NCBI RefSeq assembly: GCF_026213295.1
Contig: NC_079426.1
Location: 15,635,518-15,699,517 of the forward strand
From: Gadus chalcogrammus
Taxonomy: Eukaryota; Chordata; Actinopteri; Gadiformes; Gadidae
DNA: 64,000 bases
Direction: 5' to 3'
Below, in pieces: positions 56,561 to 64,000 of this stretch. Below the pieces are notes generated by a model, which worked only from the letters and a program-made list of their open reading frames with translations, was not told the origin of the DNA and ran no database searches. Made by a program: the position numbers and the translations under genes. Numbering within the stretch: the first letter of the stretch is position 1; each line of letters opens with the position of its first letter.

Positions 56561-58314
56561 CAGGGTGTCCGCGGAGGTCTTAAAAGTCTTAAAAAGTCTT
56601 AAATTCATTTTTCTAAATTTAAGGCCTTAAAAAGTCTTAAATTCGTCAAAAATGTCATATGCTGGTCTTAAATTTATAACTCGGGAGGTCTTAAATTTGT
56701 CGGGGCAGGGCTATTTAATTTTTTATTTTTCTCGCGGGACTTTTCGGGAAGGAGATGTAGAGAGGCTACTTTCTTGCTAGCTGCATATATAAACGGATGT
56801 CTGCGCGCTTGCTAGCTAGTCTTCAACAATGGGTTGCAAAAAAGTTCAACGTCAGTTGGCTGGAAGACGTCCGTTTCCGAGGTTTGCTAGCGTCCGTTGC
56901 CAACCCAGAACAGGCCACATGCATTCCGTGCAAAAGTAGCCTACATTCAAGCTCGGCACCATGGGGATTAAGGCTGTAGTCAGCCATATGCAGAGCCAAT
57001 AAAACATCTGCCAGGAGCCACACACAGACCCCAGCCATTTCTACGTTTTGCATCTCTGCCCCGGCGCCACCGCCGCAGACGGTCCGCGCTGCTAGCACTG
57101 ACCTGAGGGTAGCATTTGGTGCGACACCAACACTGAAAGCGGAGGTGTTGTGGATTCTAAACACAGTGGTCAAGCACCAGTCCTACAACTCGAATGAGGG
57201 GATAGGAGTTCTCTTCGGTTTGATGTTCCCTGACTCTCAAATCGCGAGCACCTTTACTGCTGGAAGGGACAAAACGGCGTATATAACTCGCTTCGGACTA
57301 GTGCCTTTCATCCGAAATGAGCTAATCTGCAGCGTCAACAAGGCTGATTTTGTTTTGACGTTTGAGACGTTTGAACCACGCCACTAAAAGCAAGCAACTT
57401 GACGTGCACGTCCGATATTGGGTCGGAGATCAAGTGCATTCCCGGTACTTGGGCTCGCAATTCATGGGGCCCCACATATATGGGGGTAAAAGGGATGATG
57501 ATACATAATATTTTTTAGACAATATGCAGAATCTTTTCACGGACGAATTAACACGGTCGGCTATTTTTGCCAGCACGCCACCCTAGCCATATTATGGGCA
57601 ACCGTGTTCCCCTTGGCTGTGATTTGAACTTTGAATTCCTCGTAGGAGTTCATAATAATACATTGCTCGCCTTGGATGAAATACACCGCTCTTGCGCGAT
57701 TTATTTTGCATAAGGGTGAGTCAAATGACGCGAGAAACGCCCCTTCTATGTGAACGCGGATTGAACCTAAAGCGGAAAACCTGGTTCAACTAATTTAATC
57801 TAAAGTGAGCGTCGTGGTACCATTTAACTGTGATTGCGAGTTGCGGCTCTGTCGAGCCAGGTTTTCCCAAGAAAGCCTGGGTATGTTCAACGAGGTTCGT
57901 GGTATACCCCCCAGGTCTTACTGAAGGCATTTATTTAATGGTGAAAATATTATTATCCGTGGCGTAAATATCGACTGCCCGGGGGCCCAGACGCTGTCCC
58001 CCCCCCCCCCCCCCCCTCTCAACAACTCACAACTTGGGTGCACCATAAATACCCAAATTAAAAATGTAGGCGCCCCAGTGCACCCAAGGAAAAAGTTAGT
58101 CTGGAGCCCTGGAGTATCACTTTATGTTCAATAAACAGACAGAAAGTAAACTTGAATGAGTCTCATTGAGTGACACACATGCTATGCTTGGGTTGTAATA
58201 CAGCGGGATCCCCCCCACCATCGCGGGTTTAAGGTCTTAAATTTCATTCAAGGTGGTATTAAAAAGGTCTTAAAAAGTCTTAAATTTGACTTGCTGAAAC
58301 CTGCAGATACCCTG
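56561..58314 (+). mobile_element. hAT-type element with transposase fragment
   Basis: The ends CAGGGTGTCCGCGG and (read inward on the right) CAGGGTATCTGCAGG bracket 1,754 bp. Both subterminal regions carry repeated AAAGTCTTAAA motifs. TCCTGA flanks both sides (56555-56560 and 58315-58320), 6 bp rather than the usual 8. A poly-C run lies at about 57998-58016. Confidence 0.75.
56797..57387 (+). pseudogene. hAT transposase N-terminal fragment
   Basis: The frame at 56797 has KKFNVSWLEDVRFRGLLASV and ATCIPCKSSL (a zinc-finger-like start), then shifts frame near 56965. The frame at 57145-57387 has VVKHQSYNSNEGIGVLFGLM and ITRFGLVPFIRNEL, a block I recall from many unnamed fish hAT-like proteins. 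It ends at a stop after about 190 residues in total, so most of the catalytic core is absent. Confidence 0.7.
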
Positions 58315-59190
58315 TCCTGAGGACGTTCAATCGATGGATTACTAACTGGTTAACCAAGGAAAAAAAAGAGAGCCCAGATTATTGTATTTTATGTTTGTAC
58401 GTTTGTTGTATGATTGCTCTATGTTATCATACCTTTATTACCCAAATATATGGCCCCAATTGTTATAATTTCGGATGACTCTTTATTGAAAGTTTAAAAT
58501 TCCGAGTAGTGCTGCGTAGGTTGAAGGAATCGGGGTATGGCTACCTTTGCTTTAGATGAGTTTATCAAGGACCCCTCCATTGTTGCTTTCGACCAGTGCC
58601 GGAAGGCAGCCTTGTTGTCAATGGCGGAACATTTTGGTGTGTTGGTGTTGTAGTCTCCTAGAAAAAAGGAGTTTAAGGGTATGGGCTTAAGCGGTATGGA
58701 AAAAGCGGTACGGGATAGATTGTAATGTCTTTGTTCTACCTCCCAGCCGCCCTGAGTCACCCTAAGCTCCTTGCCCTGGGGAAACACCCCAGTCACAAGT
58801 ACATTCCTTTTTTTCCACCAGGAAGGAGAAGCCCCTGGCTACCTTGCCGAGGTTGGAGGCCTCTACCCTGAGCTCCTTGGGGTTGATGGTTGATGCCAGG
58901 TTGAAGGTCCGGTTAGCACATCTTCACTGAGAGGTCCAGGAGAAGGCTCTGGTATTTGGGGCACAGGAGAGGACTCCGAGGCTGGAGGATGAAATAGCTC
59001 TGGGTATGCTTGAGACTGGGTATGCTTGAGATTGAGGCCGAGACAGTGAAGCCGATGGCTTCAGCCATTGCTGCAGAGCACACCGCTTCGATGGCTTCTC
59101 TAAGTACGCACACACATCCACTACCTAGCCCATATGATGTTAGGAGGCATGTTAGCTTCTGCTTCTCATGAAGCAGAAGTTTATGCTTAA

Positions 59191-59477
59191 CGCCTCGTGC
59201 CCACTGCCTCCGTCCGTTGACTGATCCCCATTGACTTTGAATGGGGACGGACGCGCAATGCATTGTGGATCCGTTCGCTCCCTTGGAGCCTTCGGCCCCG
59301 TCAAATAGTTGAAACATTTTCAATTTTTTCGTTTGACAGCGACGGATCCTTCATCCAATCAGATCGCGTATGCAAATGTGTGCAATGTCTCGGGCTCTGA
59401 CGACCCCGGAAAGCTCCCCCATCCGTCAGCCAAGCCTTCCGACGTCCTTTGACTGACGGTGCAGTGGGCATGAGGCG
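59191..59477 (+). mobile_element. Harbinger-like MITE
   Basis: This 287 bp element has termini CGCCTCGTGCCCACTGC and CGCCTCATGCCCACTGC (inward) and TAA duplications at 59188-59190 and 59478-59480. It is related to 23446-24234, sharing GGATCCGT-type internal sequence and the CCGTCCGTTGACTGAT block. Confidence 0.85.
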
Positions 59478-59904
59478 TAACTCTGAAGGAACACTAAGGT
59501 TCTGTACGGACTTGAGTAGTGTTTAGACAATGGTGTTTCGAGAGGTTTGCGAATGCCTCTTTTACTCTCAATTTGGCCAATTCGGTCACCTCCTTGAGTA
59601 AGCCGGTGGGTCATGGACAGGTTCGTCCAGTTGAAGCAAAAGTCAAGGCCATAATGGGTTCCCCAGCATCCGCACAGTGTTTGCTCAGTGCTACCAGACA
59701 GATTGCTTGGTCAGCGGATTGCCAGCAATGATTGAGGTAAAACTTTATTGTGCCCGCTGCTCCAGACTGTCCTAATAGAGGGAGACGCCAGCGCCCTTGC
59801 AGCTGGTGCTGTGCTGTTGCAGGAAAGTGTGGATGGAATTGAACATCCTGTTTGTTTATTTTCTCGTATTTTTGCACCAACTCAACCATTGAGAAGGAAA
59901 CACG

Positions 59905-60120
59905 AGGCCTTGGTGGCCCACCCGACCCTTCCCTGTCAGGCCTTGGTCGCCCACTAGAGCCTTCACTTTGGGGCCTTGGTGGCCCACTAGACCCTTCTCT
60001 TTGAGGCCTTGGTCGCCCATAGACCCTTCTATTTGGGGCCTTGCTGGCCCACTAGACTCCTCTCTGTGAGGCTTTGGTGGCCCACTAGACCCTTCTCTAT
60101 GAGGCCCACTCGACCATTCA
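59905..60120 (+). repeat. GGCCTTGGTGGCCCACTAGA minisatellite
   Basis: About six imperfect units of 36-40 bp, each with GGCCTTGGTSGCCCACTAGA and CCCTTCTCT. They replace gypsy pol sequence after the RNase H start, like the 20 bp array in the gypsy element at 18148. Confidence 0.8.
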
Positions 60121-60280
60121 AAGCCGGTGTATTCTACTCGTCCCTTCATGGCCAACTCTTCATCCCTGATGGGAGTCGAGGGAAGACCTTGAAGAGGAAT
60201 ATTCAATGCTGTTGGCTTTAGGCTTCATCAGAAATGTTGCTTTATCAAATACCTTGGATGTTTTATTTTAAGGGGGGAGG

Positions 60281-60659
60281 TGTTATGGCCCTTGATCATA
60301 GTTGAAAGTTATGTGTTTGTGTTAATGTCCCCCCCTGTTCATGTTTCCTTGCATGCTAGCCTGTTTTTTTGAGTTTCTTGGATGATAAGTTAATTGGTTA
60401 TTGGTGTGCATGTTTAATGTGTCGGTGTTACACCATCTGATAGGCAGCCAGGTTTAAAAATCAATAGTGGAACACACCTTACCACCTTGGTTGCCTGTTC
60501 CTGCTCACCCCCAGGTGTGTGTTCAAATTATTTTTTGTCTTCCTATGTTTTGTTCAGATAAATGTAAAATAAATGGATAAAATAAAATAAATAATAAAAT
60601 TGGATGGCTTCATTAGTGGGAATCTGAGTAGGGAGGGGTCCACTACTGTTAGTGTAACA
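60281..60659 (+). repeat. gypsy 3' LTR
   Basis: This 379 bp LTR, TGTTATGGCC...GTGTAACA, is preceded by the polypurine tract AAGGGGGGAGG (60270-60280). It contains AATAAA-type signals near 60570-60600. It is distinct from the LTR at 18783. Confidence 0.7.
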
Positions 60660-61420
60660 GTAGTTCCCAAGGCTCAACAAGAAAATGTTTGGTTCTGGAA
60701 TTCTTAGTCATAGTACTAATCATAGTACATAGTATAATTTTCCAAATTTTCACAGACACTCCCAGTCACTAGAATTCTTTTTTTTTATCAGCATATCATG
60801 TAAGTGCAAGCGTAGGAAGGAAGTGACTTACGAAATAAGAGAGAGAGAGAAGAACCAGGCCAACCACTTGTTGCTGCACTCCACTTATTGCATTGGCAAA
60901 GGCGTGTCTGCACTAGTAGGTCGCCACAACAGCTGAATAACCTCTGCATTGCTCTCCGATCTATCTGAGGAGGACAGATAACAAAGAGGCTTTATTGACT
61001 GGAAGCTGGTATGTACCGAATGATATTTCCTTACTAGTCTGACTATTTAGCTTAATATTATGCGTTTGTAAATACTTTGAATTTTACATTTACGTAGACT
61101 TTACCTAAGTATAAGAAAATTAAACATCCTACAATTTCTACATTATCTACCCAAGAATGACTGGTTATACCTAGTTCAAACTGATCACCCAAAAATGTTT
61201 GGCTTTTTGCATAAACGCAAACGATGGCCATAGTTAATGTATAAAAGAGAAATAAAGTACATTTGCTTTTAACACATTTGCTGGTTAAACATGTTCCGAA
61301 ACGATTCTTTACTGAGCACAGGAAAACTATTATGGTATTCCCTGGGAAGCTTTTCCAGGACTTAAAAAGCCCCCGATTTTCTGCCAAATATGTGGATGTC
61401 TGACAAGGCAAGGAAAGTCA
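60660..61420. other. intergenic, upstream of the GPCR gene
   Basis: No coding region. A short GA-rich run lies at 60838-60852. The start of the GPCR transcription unit may lie here or further right, but I see no clear promoter motif. Confidence 0.4.
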
Positions 61421-61422
61421 AG

Positions 61423-61890
61423 GCAACTTTATTTATGTAGCACTTTTCATACACAAGGCAGACTCAAAGTGCTTCACATATAAACATTTTCATACAATAA
61501 AATAAAACAATAGATAAGTAAAAGAAAACATATGCAAAGAAATGGGTAAAATAGAAAGTTAAAAAGGCATTTTAGTATTAAAATAGAAAATAAAAGTTAC
61601 AAATAAAAGTTAAAATAGCTTTTTAGAAAGTGCAATGTATTTAAGATTTAGCAGAAAGCTAAAGCAAACATAAAAGTCTTCAGTCTTGTTTTAAAGGTGA
61701 TCAGAGTTGGGGCAAGTCTTAAATCCTTGGGGAGTTTATTCCAGCTATTTTTTGCATAGTAACTAAATCCTGCTTTCCCACGTTTCGTGTTTTCTGGGGA
61801 TAATTAACAGATTGGTCTCAGAGGATCTTGGTGGTCTAGAAGGCTTATGTAGTGGAAACATATCAGTTAAATATTTTGGAGGCCCCACTG
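61423..61890 (+). repeat. common teleost interspersed repeat (class uncertain)
   Basis: AAGGCAACTTTATTTATGTA, GCACTTTTCATACACAAGGC and CTCAAAGTGCTTCACAT are motifs I recall from very abundant fish repeats with a downstream GTCTTCAGTCTTGTTTTAAA block. A diverged piece is at about 5830-5990. It is SINE- or LINE-tail-like, with no terminal structure seen. Confidence 0.6.
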
Positions 61891-62134
61891 AAGCCCGGTG
61901 TATGTCTAACTGGTACTTACATATGTTCTCTCTCTCTTCTCTCACTCTCTATTCACTCTTTCTCTCTCCATACATGTCTCCCTCTCACCGTTTCTCTCTA
62001 TTCATATACAAACATACCTATGCCTATCTCTATGCATCCTAGGTGGAGAACTTTGAATAGTGAATACGCCTAGCGGAGTTCAAGGAAAATCCACAGGAGA
62101 TCATAATCCCATTATCTCATAATCAAAACCAAGA

Positions 62135-63136
62135 ATGGTCTCGGGAACACCGTCAAACTCCACCAACAACTCCGGAATGCCCTGTCAAAATAATCCACAA
62201 GGAATTGTGGGCAAAATCCTGCCTCCAGTCCTCATCCTGGAGATGATTGTGGGCTTGCCAGGGACCTTGTTGGCATTGTGGATCTTCTGCTTCAGACTGA
62301 AGCAGAAGTGGAAGGCCAACACTCTGTTCCTGTTCAACCTGGTGCTGGCCGACTTCTTCCTGCTGGTCAGTGTTCCCTTCCGGATTCACAACATCCTCCA
62401 CGGGGAGTACTGGTGGTTCGGTGACGCGTGGTGCCGCATCAACCTCTTCATGCTGGCGGTCAACCGCTCAGCCAGCATCGCCTTCATGACCATCGTGGCT
62501 GTGGATCGCTACCTGAAGGTGGTCCACCCACACCACCGGATCAACCAAATTACCAAGAACCAGGCTCCCTGGTTGGCCTTCCTGATCTGGGCCGTGGTTC
62601 TGGCCCTGCGTCTCCCGCTGCTGGGCGAGCCCCTCCTCGATAAGCACGACAACACATCCTTGTGCCGGAGCTTCGGCTTCCACACGATAAATCCGAGGAT
62701 AATAATACACTACATGGTCTACATCGGGGAGTTCTTCCTGTCGCTGGCAATGTTGATTTTCTGCACGGCGCGGATCGCCTGCGTGCTGCATCAGCGAAAG
62801 CTGGACAGGGAGCAGAAGGTGCAGCGGGCGGTGCGCACGGTCGCCACCATCGTGGCGGTGTTTGTGGTCTGCTTCTCGCCGGGGATCATGATGGGCATTG
62901 TAGGGTGGGCGTTCATGGGATTGAAGCAGGACTGCAAGAGAGCTGGGATAGTGAGCCAGCTGTTCAGGTTGTCTATCGGCTTCACCTACTTGAACAGCGC
63001 CCTGGACCCCATAATTTACAGCCTCTCCAGCTCCATGTTCCGCGATGCCCTCAAGAGTCTGTTCTACAGCCTGACTCCGGGGGGGAAGTATCGTGAAGGC
63101 AGGAACCTCCGTAGAAGCACAAATACTGACGGCTGA
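62135..63136 (+). CDS. oxer1: class A GPCR, oxoeicosanoid receptor 1 / hydroxycarboxylic acid receptor group
   Basis: A 333-residue receptor with no introns in the coding region. Two N-glycosylation sequons (N8 and N11) precede TM1 (about 28-53). LAD in TM2 is at 71-73. Cys100 lies at the top of TM3 (disulfide partner). DRY is at 124-126. CFSPG replaces CWxP in TM6, and DPIIY (291-295) is the TM7 NPxxY variant. A basic C-terminal tail follows. DRYLKVV-HPHH and the TM7 LNSALDPIIY are typical of the HCAR/OXER1/GPR31 group, Gi-coupled plasma-membrane receptors for oxidised fatty acids or hydroxy acids. Human OXER1 adjoins HAAO, and haao is in this window, so I favour OXER1. An HCAR-like assignment is the alternative. 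The family match is certain; the ligand is not. Confidence 0.85.
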   Translation: MVSGTPSNSTNNSGMPCQNNPQGIVGKILPPVLILEMIVGLPGTLLALWIFCFRLKQKWKANTLFLFNLVLADFFLLVSVPFRIHNILHGEYWWFGDAWCRINLFMLAVNRSASIAFMTIVAVDRYLKVVHPHHRINQITKNQAPWLAFLIWAVVLALRLPLLGEPLLDKHDNTSLCRSFGFHTINPRIIIHYMVYIGEFFLSLAMLIFCTARIACVLHQRKLDREQKVQRAVRTVATIVAVFVVCFSPGIMMGIVGWAFMGLKQDCKRAGIVSQLFRLSIGFTYLNSALDPIIYSLSSSMFRDALKSLFYSLTPGGKYREGRNLRRSTNTDG

Positions 63137-63611
63137 AAATGACGGACTGATAATGATTTTAAAAAGAACATGCGCAAAGTCCAAGAAGACCATGATAATA
63201 CCATTAAGCCCTTGGTTGGTGAGGGGCTTCCACCACTGCCAATCAGACTCTGAAAGGTCAAATCACATCCCGCCTGCAAAATACATTGCATTGATATCCC
63301 GTTTGCTTTGAAATATTTTAGATAACAGCAGGATATCCTTTGTTTTTCAATCAGTGAAAATGTATCCACTCGGTCTTCATCTCTGGTTCTCAGTGTTATT
63401 TATAAATATATGCATATCCACCCATATTTATCTACCCCTCATCAAAAACAAAAACTAGGACAAACTTAATAATAATAAGAAACCAGCAAGATCATGATGT
63501 CTAGATATAGTATACTTATTACTTATATAGTATATATTTTTGCTACAGTTGTTTTGTTGTATGTTATTTGCAGTTATCATTGTTACCTTCTGCATTAAGA
63601 AATGTTTAAGA

Positions 63612-63617
63612 AATAAA
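63612..63617 (+). promoter_or_regulatory. polyadenylation signal AATAAA of the GPCR gene
   Basis: AATAAA lies 476 bases after the stop codon, followed by a TG-rich stretch (63650-63670). Confidence 0.55.
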
Positions 63618-63774
63618 GAGAAATCTATCACATTGGCTGAATACTGTTTACCAGTTGTGTGTCTGCTCTGTATTGCATATGTTGAGGTTCTGTGACTCTG
63701 GCTTCTTAACAGTATTAGAGATGAGTCTTACTATTAGACAAGAAACATATTCCAAACCAAAAACAATGTTCGGG

Positions 63775-64000
63775 TAGGGGTGAGAAAAATTTGTGGGAGG
63801 GGTGGGAGGGGTCATCCACAATGCTGGTTGCCTTGCGGATGCAGCGAGTGGTGTAAATGTCTGAGATGGAGGGGAGAGAGAAGCCGATGATCTTCTCGGC
63901 TGTCCTACTACTCGCTGCAGGTTCTTTCGGTCCAGTTTGGTGCAGTTTCCGAACCAGGCAGTGATGCGGCTACCCAGGATGCTCTCTATGGTCCCTCTGT
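63775..64000 (-). pseudogene. LINE reverse transcriptase C-terminal fragment, cut by window edge
   Basis: Read on the minus strand from 64000: RGTIESILGSRITAWFGNCT then KLDRKNLQRVV. After a one-base frameshift, the reading frame continues with EKIIGFSLPSISDIYTTRCI and RKATSIVDDPSHPSHKFF. This is the C-terminal region common to fish LINE ORF2 proteins (L2/Rex-like). Upstream parts lie beyond 64000. Confidence 0.8.

Larger units (their letters stand above)
56395..58480 (+). repeat. LTR-like repeat split by a hAT element
   Basis: 56395-56560 and 58315-58480 are two parts of one sequence resembling 45840-46260. The hAT at 56561-58314 separates them. Terminal bases are not resolved, so solo LTR status is an inference. 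Confidence 0.5.
58537..60280 (+). pseudogene. decayed gypsy element, gag start and pol remnant
   Basis: 58537-58655 reads MATFALDEFIKDPSIVAFDQ and CRKAALLSMAEHFGVLV, the usual N-terminus of a fish gypsy Gag, then a stop. 59600-59930 holds GHGQVRPVEAKVKAIMG (reverse transcriptase thumb-side region) and DASALAAGAVLLQESVDGIE (RNase H start with its Asp), with frame changes between. Most of pol is deleted. A MITE (59191-59477) and a minisatellite (59905-60120) sit inside. The 3' LTR is at 60281. No matching 5' LTR was identified. Confidence 0.75.

Noticed and set aside
56555..58320. An 8 bp TSD for the hAT at 56561-58314
   Set aside because: Only TCCTGA (6 bp) matches. I report 6 bp and do not stretch it to the hAT norm.
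62468..63193. 241-codon minus-strand open frame
   Set aside because: It is antisense to the GPCR gene. The GC-rich third positions keep it open.

Overview
The window is nuclear DNA of a ray-finned (teleost) fish. The evidence is the spliced vertebrate genes with fish-type introns and the repeat community: hAT, DIRS, gypsy, TTAA-target and Harbinger-like elements, a LINE tail, and long CA, CT and poly-G tracts. I cannot name the species. No CRISPR array, operon or rRNA/tRNA gene was found.

Host genes occupy a small part. (1) Positions 201-4897, plus strand: exons 2 to 9 of haao (3-hydroxyanthranilate 3,4-dioxygenase, kynurenine pathway); exon 1 lies left of the window. (2) Positions 55476-52558, minus strand: a complete two-exon tmem229b-like membrane protein gene. 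(3) Positions 62135-63136, plus strand: a single-exon class A GPCR of the OXER1/HCAR group. HAAO and OXER1 are also close neighbours in human (2p21), which supports the OXER1 reading.

Between haao and tmem229b lies about 47 kb of nested mobile DNA. Its centrepiece is two near-identical copies (6232-13865 and 31928-39559) of a 7.63 kb giant palindrome: arms of about 3.49 kb, a 646 bp asymmetric spacer, termini CAACACAGTCTCACTCCGAG, and 7 bp target-site duplications (TSDs). The second copy is the reverse complement of the first. Their flanking TSDs are exchanged. A gypsy retrotransposon (5' part at 40556-39560, 3' part at 13866-19069) and a ZBED-type hAT transposon (one end at 5474, the other at 28053) are each split in a way that is repaired only if the 18,062 bp between the palindromes is inverted back. 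Four separate TSD pairs (8, 7, 7 and 4 bp) agree. Either ectopic recombination between the palindromes inverted this segment, or the assembly placed it in the wrong orientation.

The inverted segment holds the gypsy 3' half, whose pol is largely replaced by a 20 bp minisatellite into which a 3.2 kb hAT inserted. It also holds a hAT-like MITE, an integrase-like exon, a truncated TTAA element, a diverged linear relative of the palindrome (22258 to about 25496) carrying a MITE with a solo LTR inside, a DIRS-like gag fragment, and the hAT 5' half with its own long-TIR insertion. To the right come a complete TTAA element (41335-42856), microsatellites, a 916 bp MITE inside an LTR-like repeat, a decayed DIRS element on the minus strand (46428-51030), the tmem229b gene, an LTR-like repeat split by a hAT, a decayed gypsy element with its 3' LTR, the GPCR, and a LINE tail at the window edge.
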